From the NCBI RefSeq assembly GCF_003364335.1, contig NZ_NXLX01000012.1, positions 1 through 45,481 of the forward strand: a stretch of 45,481 bases of DNA, in the 5' to 3' direction. The notes beneath the pieces are model-generated. The model saw only the letters and a list, made by a program, of their open reading frames with translations, did no database searches and was not told where the DNA came from. The stretch comes from Helicobacter anseris (lineage in GTDB: Bacteria > Campylobacterota > Campylobacteria > Campylobacterales > Helicobacteraceae). Shown here one piece after another: positions 1 through 7,008 of the stretch (position 1 is the stretch's first letter; every line of letters begins with the position of its first letter). A program made the translations under genes and the position numbers.

Positions 1-2
1 CT

Positions 3-431
3 AATTTCTCTATTAAAGAAAATCATAGAATCTACTTTGATTTTGAAAGAAGCTTTGGTGGATTAATTACTACAAATTATCAAGTCAATCTAGGATATAG
101 ATATAGCTTTGGAGCATCTAAATATACTCCATATAATGAAGTAGAAACACAAACAATAGATACAAAAACTTCAATTAAAGAAATAGCACCAACTAAAGGT
201 TATTATGTAGAATTGCTTAAAGTAGAGAAACCTTCTAAAAAACAAGAGAAAATCTTAAAACAATTAGAAGACAAACTTAAAACTCAAAGCACTACACAAG
301 ATAATAAAACAATAAAAACTTATCTAGTAGGTCCATTTAATAATCAAGAAGAAGCTAATAATGCTAAAGAGAGTTTAGAGAAAGCAAGAAAGCTTTTAGA
401 TTCTCAAACAAAAGTAGTTGTTATAGAATAA
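3..431 (+). CDS. Autotransporter-type outer-membrane barrel with C-terminal SPOR-like domain (5'-truncated)
   Basis: The reading frame is open from the window edge to the stop at 429-431, so only the last 142 residues are seen and the gene starts outside. The first part has alternating aromatic/polar strands ending in a YRYSF-type segment, as in the last strands of autotransporter beta-barrels in Helicobacter outer-membrane proteins. Instead of stopping after the terminal aromatic, the protein continues about 100 residues. That tail has a Thr/Glu-rich linker, then YYVELL and YLVGPFNNQEEANNAKESL, spaced as in a SPOR peptidoglycan-binding domain (VGPF followed by an Ala/Leu helix). Inference: an outer-membrane protein with a periplasmic anchor to denuded peptidoglycan. 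A short internal start at 213 (TTG) would give only the SPOR part and seems unlikely because the frame is open upstream. The family call is moderate because the passenger is not visible. Confidence 0.65.
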   Translation, partial: NFSIKENHRIYFDFERSFGGLITTNYQVNLGYRYSFGASKYTPYNEVETQTIDTKTSIKEIAPTKGYYVELLKVEKPSKKQEKILKQLEDKLKTQSTTQDNKTIKTYLVGPFNNQEEANNAKESLEKARKLLDSQTKVVVIE

Positions 432-440
432 AGTCTTAAT

Positions 441-474
441 ACTAAAAGCTAAGAATCTTCTCTTAGCTTTTAGT
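441..474. terminator. Perfect 14-bp hairpin after the outer-membrane protein gene
   Basis: Positions 441-454 and 461-474 are exact reverse complements with a 6-nt loop, starting 9 nt after the stop codon. It is the obvious candidate for a transcription end. No clean T-run follows on the plus strand (A-rich sequence does), so it may act as an RNA 3'-end stabiliser or a weak terminator. Confidence 0.6.
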
Positions 475-552
475 AAAAAACAAACTAAATAAAACTAAGA
501 AAAATAAAACACTAAGTAATAACAAGAAGTAAAGAAGTAAAGACAGAGAGAT

Positions 553-810
553 TTTTCCTTCTCCTGCCACCACTTAAACATTTTTATGTTTTTTTTATTT
601 ATGTTATTTTCACTTTTCAATTACTTTATTTCTTTTTAATACAAACAACAATAAAACAAAAAAAGAAATAAACAACAATAAAATAATGCTTTAAGTTCTT
701 AAGATTAAAGAGATTAAGATAATGAATCTAAAACTTCATCTCAATTAAATCTCAATCTTAAAGTTTTATGACAAAACTCCTTAGTTTAAGTGGTGGTTGG
801 AGAGGGAAAA
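553..810. repeat. 27-nt inverted repeats flanking a 204-nt AT-rich core
   Basis: The left arm 553-579 and the right arm 784-810 are reverse complements at 24 of 27 positions. Both contain the CCACCACTTAAAC / GTTTAAGTGGTGG block, so the match is not simple AT bias. The enclosed 204 nt has no reading frame of note. The layout resembles a miniature inverted-repeat element or an invertible segment. I see no clear target-site duplication, so the nature is undecided. Confidence 0.6.
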
Positions 811-815
811 GAAAG

Positions 816-836
816 AAAAAAAAAAGGGGGGGGGGG
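816..836. repeat. A10-G11 homopolymer tract adjoining the lgt stop codon
   Basis: Ten A (816-825) are followed directly by eleven G (826-836), one base from the lgt stop (838-840). With the preceding GGAGAGGGAAAAGAAAG the plus strand is a nearly pure purine run from about 798 to 837. In Helicobacter and Campylobacter, G/C tracts of this length change length by slippage and drive phase variation. Here the tract is not inside an evident coding frame. Confidence 0.75.
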
Positions 837-837
837 A

Positions 838-1674
838 TTAGTTTTTATTCTTTTTATAGATATAAATAGCTATAAGACAACTTGCAAAAAGCATACAAAT
901 ACTAAGTATTTGCCCCATGCTTAATCCAAAGATATAAGTTCCCATTTGCTCATCTGGCTCTCTGAAATATTCTGCAAGGAATCTAGCAAGAGAATAAGCA
1001 GAACCATAAGTTGCAATCAATGCCCCCTTAATTTTTGTCTTGCTTCTTACAAAAAGCACACATAAAAAAACAACAATTCCCTCCAAAAATGCCTCGATAA
1101 GCTGACTAGGATATCTCAATTCACCCTGAATCAAGATTCCAATCGCCTGACTTATCTTATCATCTTGCACTACCCTACCAAAAAGCTCTTGATTTAAAAA
1201 ATTTCCAATACGACCAAAAACATATCCTAATGGCATACTCAAAGCAATCAAATCCATCAATGCCAAAAAACTCTTATGTTTTAAAATAGAAAATAAATAA
1301 GTAGCAATGAAAAATCCTATCACACCGCCATGATAGCTCATTCCCCTAATTCCTACAAAATCACCCCTCTCATCAAAAGGATTGAAAATCTGCCAAGGTT
1401 GTGTAAGATAATACATCGTATTTGGATCATAAATAAGAATATATCCTAGTCTGGCTCCTAAAATCACTCCTACTTCAGCCCATATAAAATAATAATCCAA
1501 AGCAGTAATATCCATATTAAAATACTGCTTATCTTTTTTAATCCAATATCTTGCCATATATAATGCAAGCAATAAAGCTGTCGCATATGCAATGCCATAC
1601 CAATGAATCCCAAAGCCAAATATCTCAAAGGCTATTGGATCAAAATGCATATAAATTTGATTCCAATAGTTCAT
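838..1674 (-). CDS. lgt: Prolipoprotein diacylglyceryl transferase
   Basis: An integral inner-membrane enzyme that moves the diacylglyceryl group of phosphatidylglycerol to the lipobox cysteine of prelipoproteins, the first step of lipoprotein maturation. At 278 residues it is full length. Visible hallmarks are the N-terminal HWYGI segment, GARLGY (R75), SYHGGVIG (H115) and the family signature GRIGNFLN at 154-161, with about seven hydrophobic segments. It is the last gene of a minus-strand cluster, 1 nt after the small gene upstream. Its stop is followed at once by a C11-T10 tract (in the sense of the gene), so its mRNA 3' end may be length-variable. RlpA, encoded in this window, is a likely substrate. 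H. pylori HP0955 is the counterpart. Confidence 0.97.
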   Translation of the reverse strand: MNYWNQIYMHFDPIAFEIFGFGIHWYGIAYATALLLALYMARYWIKKDKQYFNMDITALDYYFIWAEVGVILGARLGYILIYDPNTMYYLTQPWQIFNPFDERGDFVGIRGMSYHGGVIGFFIATYLFSILKHKSFLALMDLIALSMPLGYVFGRIGNFLNQELFGRVVQDDKISQAIGILIQGELRYPSQLIEAFLEGIVVFLCVLFVRSKTKIKGALIATYGSAYSLARFLAEYFREPDEQMGTYIFGLSMGQILSICMLFASCLIAIYIYKKNKN

Positions 1675-1675
1675 A

Positions 1676-1987
1676 TTAAAGATCCCTTAATACAACTTCA
1701 AATTTTTCACTCAGCCCAACTTCCTCAAAAAAACGTGAAATTTTTATATCATTGGTATGAATTTTTATATTCCAAGAATCAAACTCTTTTAGCTTCAATA
1801 AATACCCGACAAAATACAATTCTACTGGATGCATATGCATAAGAAAAAAACAGATAGGTTCATTTTTATCAAAATCTCTTAAAAATTCCATCAAATCGGG
1901 CTTGAAATCTAAAAAATCATTTCTATCCTTAAATTTTCCACTTAAGATTAAGCAATCGCTCACATCTTGTAACTTTTCTATTTTCAT
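1676..1987 (-). CDS. Small conserved-looking protein of unknown function
   Basis: I do not recognise this 103-residue soluble protein. It has no signal peptide or membrane helix. It alternates short beta-like stretches (CLILSG, CFFLMH, WNIKIH) with amphipathic helices and ends in a segment (ISRFFEEVGLSEKFEV) that reads like the end of a STAS/anti-anti-sigma-type fold; this is only an impression. It overlaps the stop of the RluA gene by 4 nt (ATGA) and ends 1 nt before lgt, so it is translated in step with both. The overlaps and dense codon packing argue that it is real, although I do not recall an equivalent between these genes in H. pylori. Confidence 0.75.
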   Translation of the reverse strand: MKIEKLQDVSDCLILSGKFKDRNDFLDFKPDLMEFLRDFDKNEPICFFLMHMHPVELYFVGYLLKLKEFDSWNIKIHTNDIKISRFFEEVGLSEKFEVVLRDL

Positions 1988-2709
1988 AATATTTCAAACT
2001 CTCTTGACAATGGAACTTTAAAATCATAATCAAAAATCTTAATCCTGCTTGCATGCAACATTATACGCTTAGATTCTATTCCTCCATAGAGTTTATCTCC
2101 AACAATGCTATGTCCAATACTCTTTAAATGCACTCTTATTTGATGTGTTCTGCCTGTTTTAATCACTGCCTTAACTAATGTTTTTTTTCCCACAACTCCA
2201 ACAGGCTCAATATCTGTAATCGCACTTAACCCCTCTTTACTGATTTTACTCTTTGCAAAACCCTTTTTAATAGTCAATATTGGCTGATTGATTGTTATTT
2301 TTTCACTTATAAAACCACTTACTAAAGCGTGATATTCTTTATAAACCTTTTGCTCTCTAAAGGCTTTCTTTGCACTTATGTGAAATGGAGTATTTTCTTT
2401 TACAAGTAAAATCACGCCACTTGTTTCTCTATCAAGACGATGCAATAACACCCACTCTTTAAAAAAACTTGCTAACTCATAACTCTCTATAAAAGGAGGC
2501 TTGTTGATGACCAAAATATCCTTATCTTCAAAAATAACTTCTGGTTTTTTTATCTTTTGAATCTCAAAAATGGTATGTTCTGGAAATTCCGCCCTCGCAA
2601 GAGTAATTTTTTTTCCATTAAAACTCACCATTCCCTTATCAATCATTTCTTTGGCTTTTTTATGAGAAATATTTTCTTGAATACTTAAAATCTTATAAGC
2701 CTTATTCAT
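1984..2709 (-). CDS. RluA-family RNA pseudouridine synthase
   Basis: Isomerises specific uridines in rRNA or tRNA to pseudouridine. An S4-like RNA-binding segment spans about residues 1-45, followed by the catalytic domain with the motif HRLDRETSG, where the aspartate of HRLD (near residue 93) is the nucleophile. The later GRTHQIRVH and GDKLYGG blocks are family-typical. I chose the ATG at 2709 over the TTG two codons upstream (2715), since GGAG lies 10 nt before it. The start overlaps the end of waaA by a few bases. The exact RNA target (RluC/RluD-like) cannot be read from sequence. HP0956 of H. pylori holds the same position. Confidence 0.92.
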   Translation of the reverse strand: MNKAYKILSIQENISHKKAKEMIDKGMVSFNGKKITLARAEFPEHTIFEIQKIKKPEVIFEDKDILVINKPPFIESYELASFFKEWVLLHRLDRETSGVILLVKENTPFHISAKKAFREQKVYKEYHALVSGFISEKITINQPILTIKKGFAKSKISKEGLSAITDIEPVGVVGKKTLVKAVIKTGRTHQIRVHLKSIGHSIVGDKLYGGIESKRIMLHASRIKIFDYDFKVPLSREFEIL

Positions 2710-3928
2710 CAACAAAATTCTCCAATAAAATATCTAATTTTTGACTTTGATTTTTAATCTTTGAATGTGGTAGTGTTTCATACTCAAGAAGCCTTTGAGT
2801 TAGCTCCAAATCATCTTGCACAATAATATACCCTTCAATACAATCAAAAAGTGCATATTGGTTAAAAATATACGGACCACTTAGAAGCTTTGTCTCAAAA
2901 AATGCTGGCTCTAATGGATTGTGACCGCCCACTTTAACAAAACTACCACATAAAATCACAATATCTGCAATGCGATAAATATTATTTAAATCACCCAATA
3001 TATCAAGCAATAATACATCGCTTTCTTCGTCAATTCCATCTTGAGACACCCTTGATACTTTTAATCCCTCTAGCATTTCATATACATCATCAAATCTCTC
3101 AGGATGTCTTGGAGCAAGAATTAACAAAGAATGTGGATAGGATTTTTTAAACTCCAAAAAAGATTTTAAAACTAGCTTTTCTTCATCTAAATGTGTGCTA
3201 CCAGCGACAATGACTAGCTTATTTGGCTTATTGTATAATCTTGTAGGCTCTATCTTTGTAAAGATTTTTAAATTTCCAAAAACCTCAATATTTTTTGCAC
3301 CCAAATGCTCCAATCTCAATGCATCATTCTTGCTTTGTGCAAAAACCTTATCAATAAGTGCAAATACCCTTGCATAATAAAATCTAAATTTTAAATACCT
3401 ATCATAAGAACGATCCGAAATTCTTGCATTTACCAAAAAAGTCTTAGCGTTTAAGGTTTTGGCTGTAAAAAAAAGCATAAACCAAAGTTCAGATTCTGTA
3501 ACTACAAGCGTTTTAAGTGAAGTAAGATGAGATTTCCATAGAGGAAGAAGCAATTCAAAAGGCAAATAAAGAACTTGAAAATTTTTCTTACTAGCAAAAA
3601 TCTTAAGAGCCAAATCAAAACCTGTTTGCGTGGTCGTAGTTAATAAAATATGTTTTTCTTGTTCTAATAATTTTGTAAGTATTGGCTCTAAAGATTTGAC
3701 TTCGCCAAATGAACAAGCATGAAACCAAATCTCTGTATCTTTTGATGGTGTTGCTTGAAGATAAAAAAATCTAGCAAAAAGAGAATGTCTATATTTTGTC
3801 TTCAAGCTTAATATAAAAATAAAAGGAAAAAATAGGAGATAAAAAACTCCTAAGAATAGGAGATAAAAAAATCTAAAAGATTTCAAAATTAACTTTCTAT
3901 ATAAAGAATTCTTCCGCAATGTGGGCAA
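2702..3928 (-). CDS. waaA: 3-deoxy-D-manno-octulosonic acid (Kdo) transferase
   Basis: Inner-membrane glycosyltransferase that adds Kdo to lipid A precursor, the first step of LPS core assembly. It has an N-terminal hydrophobic anchor (about residues 18-40), then HACSFGEVKS, the GSTHLDEE stretch and the C-terminal GGHNPLEPA motif of the GT30 family. The longest frame gives 408 residues but overlaps the upstream zinc-ribbon gene by 40 nt. A TTG start just after that gene's stop (about 3884, protein MKSFRFFYLL...) would remove the overlap, so the start is uncertain. The Kdo used here depends on the KdsC pathway encoded at 20860-21357. HP0957 is the H. pylori counterpart. Confidence 0.94.
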   Translation of the reverse strand: MPTLRKNSLYRKLILKSFRFFYLLFLGVFYLLFFPFIFILSLKTKYRHSLFARFFYLQATPSKDTEIWFHACSFGEVKSLEPILTKLLEQEKHILLTTTTQTGFDLALKIFASKKNFQVLYLPFELLLPLWKSHLTSLKTLVVTESELWFMLFFTAKTLNAKTFLVNARISDRSYDRYLKFRFYYARVFALIDKVFAQSKNDALRLEHLGAKNIEVFGNLKIFTKIEPTRLYNKPNKLVIVAGSTHLDEEKLVLKSFLEFKKSYPHSLLILAPRHPERFDDVYEMLEGLKVSRVSQDGIDEESDVLLLDILGDLNNIYRIADIVILCGSFVKVGGHNPLEPAFFETKLLSGPYIFNQYALFDCIEGYIIVQDDLELTQRLLEYETLPHSKIKNQSQKLDILLENFVDE

Positions 3929-4596
3929 GTGACAATATCATTACTTTGTTTTATTTCTGCAAACACACGATCATTAATTCTGATGAAGCATCCTCCACAA
4001 GCCTGTTTTTTTACAGATACTACGCTTGTATTTTTTGCCCATTTTCTAATTTTTTCATAAAAAGTTGCAAGTTTTTGATCAAGATTTTCATACATTTTTT
4101 GTTTTTGAACAAACAAACTCTCTTGTTCTTTTTTTATTTCTTCAATCTCAGTAGCAATACGCTTTTCTTCTTCCATCACTTCAGAATCAAGGTTTTTGCA
4201 TTCATCTTGCAAAGCAAGAATACAAGCATCTTTAGCCTCAAGCTCCTTTTCTAACACCTCAATGTCTTGATTTGCTTTTGTAAGTTGCTCTCTTGCAAGC
4301 TCTTCTTCGATATTTAAAGCCTTAAGCTCTCTTTCTGATTTTACTTCATGATGTTTTTTTGCAATATGCTCCAAACGAATACCAGTATCTTCAATAAGGG
4401 TATTTGTGCTTCTAATTTTAAGGTTAATCTCTTCTTTTTGCTCTTGGATATTTTCAATCTCTTGTTCTTTTAGCGTCTTTTCTTTGAGCATTCTATCAAG
4501 CTTGGATCTTTTTTCTAATATTTTTGGCTCCAAAGCATCGATTTCTTTATCAAGGTTTGCTACTTCAATTAGTTGTTGTAAGTGTTTGTTCATCAT
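3889..4596 (-). CDS. Coiled-coil C4 zinc-ribbon protein (HP0958 type; RpoN/flagellar accessory)
   Basis: The 235 residues form a long charged coiled coil (about 10-180) followed by a zinc ribbon with C200-GG-C203 and C224-PH-C227. This is the architecture of H. pylori HP0958, which is known to stabilise the sigma factor RpoN and to bind flaA mRNA, making it necessary for flagella. In this window rpoN is present at 44145-45422, so the partnership is plausible by established knowledge of the family. The gene lies between the Nif3-like gene (6-nt gap) and waaA, as in H. pylori. Two adjacent ATGs (4596, 4593) fit the AAGGA site; the second has the better spacing. Confidence 0.9.
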   Translation of the reverse strand: MMNKHLQQLIEVANLDKEIDALEPKILEKRSKLDRMLKEKTLKEQEIENIQEQKEEINLKIRSTNTLIEDTGIRLEHIAKKHHEVKSERELKALNIEEELAREQLTKANQDIEVLEKELEAKDACILALQDECKNLDSEVMEEEKRIATEIEEIKKEQESLFVQKQKMYENLDQKLATFYEKIRKWAKNTSVVSVKKQACGGCFIRINDRVFAEIKQSNDIVTCPHCGRILYIES

Positions 4597-4602
4597 TTTT
4601 CC

Positions 4603-5337
4603 TTATAAAAAAGTAAATGGATTTTTAGAATTTGTAATTATAGCTTTATATCCGTGTTTTTGCAAAACTCTTTGAAGAATTTCTCCAAAAAACCTCTCGC
4701 TTTCATAATGCATTATATCTATCAAACCCACATTTAAAGCTTTTGCCAACATCGCATCATGATATTTAATATCCCCTGTTAAAAAGCAAAAATTTTGTTT
4801 GTTTTTAATCTTGGAAAAAAGAGAAAAACCAGAGCCACAAACCACACCCACTCTTTGAATCTTTGACTCCATCTCACAAAACTTAATATATGGTAGTTTT
4901 AGGGCATTTTTAACTTGCATTGCCAATGTTTTGATTTCTATATCCTTGACTTCTGCATATGCAATGCCACCTTCTTGATATGCTTGCTTAAAACCTAAAA
5001 TCTCTTGAGCTACATAAAGATTTAGATGGGAGATATCAAAACTTGTATGCATAGCAATCAATGCACATTTTTTTTCAATAAGCTTTTGAATAAACATACT
5101 TGGATAAGTAGAAAAATCAAGGGTTTTAATCCCCTTGAAAATTAAAGGATGATGCACGATCAATAAGCTTTTTGGTTTTAGATTTTGCAATACTTCAGAA
5201 TCTACCTCCAAAGCTATAGCAATCTCATCTACCTCATCCTCTAAGCTCCCTATTTGCAAGCCGCCATTATCCCATTCTTCTTGATTCTCAAATGGGGATA
5301 TACTCTGCAAAATCTCATAAATCTCTCTTACTTTCAT
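4603..5337 (-). CDS. Nif3-like dinuclear metal-centre protein
   Basis: Member of the Nif3/YbgI family, which forms toroidal hexamers with two metal ions per subunit. Roles proposed for homologues include GTP cyclohydrolase I type activity (FolE2-like annotation), but the true function is unsettled. Signs: EEWDNGGLQIGS (20-31), the metal ligands in VHHPLIFKG (61-69), AMHTSFD (95-101) and a late GDIKYHD motif that supplies further ligands. Its 244 residues match the short form without the inserted PII-like domain. It sits 6 nt upstream of the zinc-ribbon gene and 24 nt after the SulP gene, so all may share a transcript. HP0959 occupies the same place in H. pylori. Confidence 0.92.
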   Translation of the reverse strand: MKVREIYEILQSISPFENQEEWDNGGLQIGSLEDEVDEIAIALEVDSEVLQNLKPKSLLIVHHPLIFKGIKTLDFSTYPSMFIQKLIEKKCALIAMHTSFDISHLNLYVAQEILGFKQAYQEGGIAYAEVKDIEIKTLAMQVKNALKLPYIKFCEMESKIQRVGVVCGSGFSLFSKIKNKQNFCFLTGDIKYHDAMLAKALNVGLIDIMHYESERFFGEILQRVLQKHGYKAIITNSKNPFTFL

Positions 5338-5361
5338 ACTCTAAAAATCCCTTATTCAATC

Positions 5362-6825
5362 TTATAAATTTCTTGCAACCTTATAATCTGGGTCATCTAG
5401 TTCATAGACACAATATTGCTTGGCTAATTGTAGTGCATTTTTACAATCATCACTCAAGTGTCTTAATTTTAATTTCTTACCTACATCAAGATATCTTTTT
5501 GTAAGCTTATCAATCGCATCCACACCACTACTATCCATAACCCTAGCATTACTAAAATCAATTACAACTTCTTGTGGATCTTTGGCTACATCAAAAAGAT
5601 CATAAATAAAACTCGCACTAGATCCAAAAAACAAAGGACCTTGAAGCCTATAAACCTTAATACCATCTTCTTGTATAAAAGAGCTAGCTTGAATCTTGGC
5701 TTGTTGGTAGGCAAACACTAAAGCAGAAATAATCACCCCCATAATCACAGCAACCGCCAAATCAAAAAACACTGTAACCAAAGTCACCAAAACTAGCACC
5801 ACAATATCTGACTTTTTCATACTTTTAAGTCTTGAAATACTCGCCCACTCAAAAGTCCTCAATGCTACAACAAACATAATTCCCACCAATACCCCCATAG
5901 GAATTTTTCCAATAATCTCAGGAATACTCACCACAAACAATAAAACAAAAACAGCACTCATTACACTAGATAATCTTCCCCTACCTCCGGAGGTTGCATT
6001 GATGATTGTCTGCCCTATCATCACACAACCACTCATAGCACCAAAGAATCCACAGACACCATTTCCTATTCCTTGAGCAACGCATTCTTTATTGCTATTG
6101 CCCCTTGTTTTTTGCATCTCATCCATTACTGAAAGCGTTAGAAGAGATTCTATAAGCCCTACAAGCGCAAGGATTAAACTATATGGCAAAACAATTTTTA
6201 ATGTCTCTAAACTCAAAGGAACAGAAGGTAGTGAAAAATGAGGCAACCCTCCTTTAATATCTCCTAAATCCGCGATAGTCTTTGTTTCAATACCAAAATA
6301 ATATGCCCCTATCCCCAAAAATACAATTGCCACAAGTCCCGCTGGAATTGCTCTTGAGAGTTTTGGAAAAACAAACATAATAAGCATTGTCAATCCTACC
6401 AAAATATAAAATCCCATCCCCTCATTTGAAAAAAATTGTAATTGGGAGCTAAAAATCACAATCGCAAGCCCATTTACAAACCCAAAAATCGCGGTTTGAG
6501 GTATCATACGAATATATTTTCCAAATTTCAAAACACCAAATAATATTTGCAATAAACCCGCAAATATTCCTGCAAGCAATACATATTCTGTGCCATGTGA
6601 TAAAGATAGACTTACCACCACCACAGCCATCGAACCAGCCGCCGCACTAATTAACCCTGCTCTACCTCCAAGCAAAGCTGCAATCAAACCTAAAATAAAA
6701 GCTGTATAAAGCCCTGCGATAGGATCAAACTTTGCTACCAAAGCAAAGCCTGTAACCTCTGGTATGATTGCTATAGAGCTTATCAACCCTGCTAAAATTT
6801 CATTTTTATAATATTTAATTTGCAT
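5362..6825 (-). CDS. SulP-family anion transporter with STAS domain
   Basis: An inner-membrane carrier of the SulP (SLC26-like) family, expected to move sulfate, bicarbonate or a related anion, probably with Na+ or H+. Ten or more hydrophobic segments include a conserved stretch near AGLISAAAGSMAVVV and GQTIINATSGGRGRLS. A C-terminal cytoplasmic STAS domain follows (about 390-487), with DSSGVDAID at the place of the STAS loop. I used the ATG at 6825 rather than the frame's first codon at 6843, because GGAG lies 6 nt upstream of it (487 residues). Substrate cannot be fixed by eye; the overall look is like BicA-type bicarbonate or general SulP carriers. It is transcribed away from the purine permease. 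Confidence 0.9.
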   Translation of the reverse strand: MQIKYYKNEILAGLISSIAIIPEVTGFALVAKFDPIAGLYTAFILGLIAALLGGRAGLISAAAGSMAVVVVSLSLSHGTEYVLLAGIFAGLLQILFGVLKFGKYIRMIPQTAIFGFVNGLAIVIFSSQLQFFSNEGMGFYILVGLTMLIMFVFPKLSRAIPAGLVAIVFLGIGAYYFGIETKTIADLGDIKGGLPHFSLPSVPLSLETLKIVLPYSLILALVGLIESLLTLSVMDEMQKTRGNSNKECVAQGIGNGVCGFFGAMSGCVMIGQTIINATSGGRGRLSSVMSAVFVLLFVVSIPEIIGKIPMGVLVGIMFVVALRTFEWASISRLKSMKKSDIVVLVLVTLVTVFFDLAVAVIMGVIISALVFAYQQAKIQASSFIQEDGIKVYRLQGPLFFGSSASFIYDLFDVAKDPQEVVIDFSNARVMDSSGVDAIDKLTKRYLDVGKKLKLRHLSDDCKNALQLAKQYCVYELDDPDYKVARNL

Positions 6826-6965
6826 AAAATCTCCAAAAAGCATTTTTCAAGAAATGCAATCTTTGATAAATCTCTTATCTATCCTCTAGCTACCACTACA
6901 AGCAAGGCTTATTATTTTTGTAAGTTTTGATTATTAAAATGCGATATTTTAACTCAATAATGCAA

Positions 6966-7003
6966 TATAATACATCTTTCATCTCAAAAACCAAAAAAGA
7001 AGG
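6966..7003 (+). promoter_or_regulatory. Promoter and ribosome site of the purine permease gene
   Basis: TATAAT at 6966-6971 is preceded by TGCAA and followed by a leader of about 30 nt with AAGAAGG at 6997-7003, six bases before the ATG at 7009. No clear -35 is seen, as usual in Campylobacterota. Confidence 0.6.
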
Positions 7004-7008
7004 TAAAA

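Larger units (their letters stand above)
432..837. other. 406-nt gene-free region between two gene blocks
   Basis: No convincing reading frame is present. It contains the perfect hairpin at 441-474, a 27-nt inverted repeat pair (553-579 / 784-810), two copies of a 13-nt direct repeat (644-656 and 671-683, AACAACAATAAAA), several short partly self-complementary stretches at about 690-770, and a purine run ending in A10-G11. The base composition is extremely AT-rich apart from the repeat arms and the G-tract. Confidence 0.7.

Noticed and set aside
1603-1842. 79-codon plus-strand frame over lgt and the small gene
   Set aside because: Antisense to lgt and its overlapping neighbour; no ribosome site or recognisable sequence.
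6844-7008. Purine riboswitch ahead of the purine permease gene
   Set aside because: I cannot find the conserved three-way junction core; the gap holds only a TATAAT box and a ribosome site.
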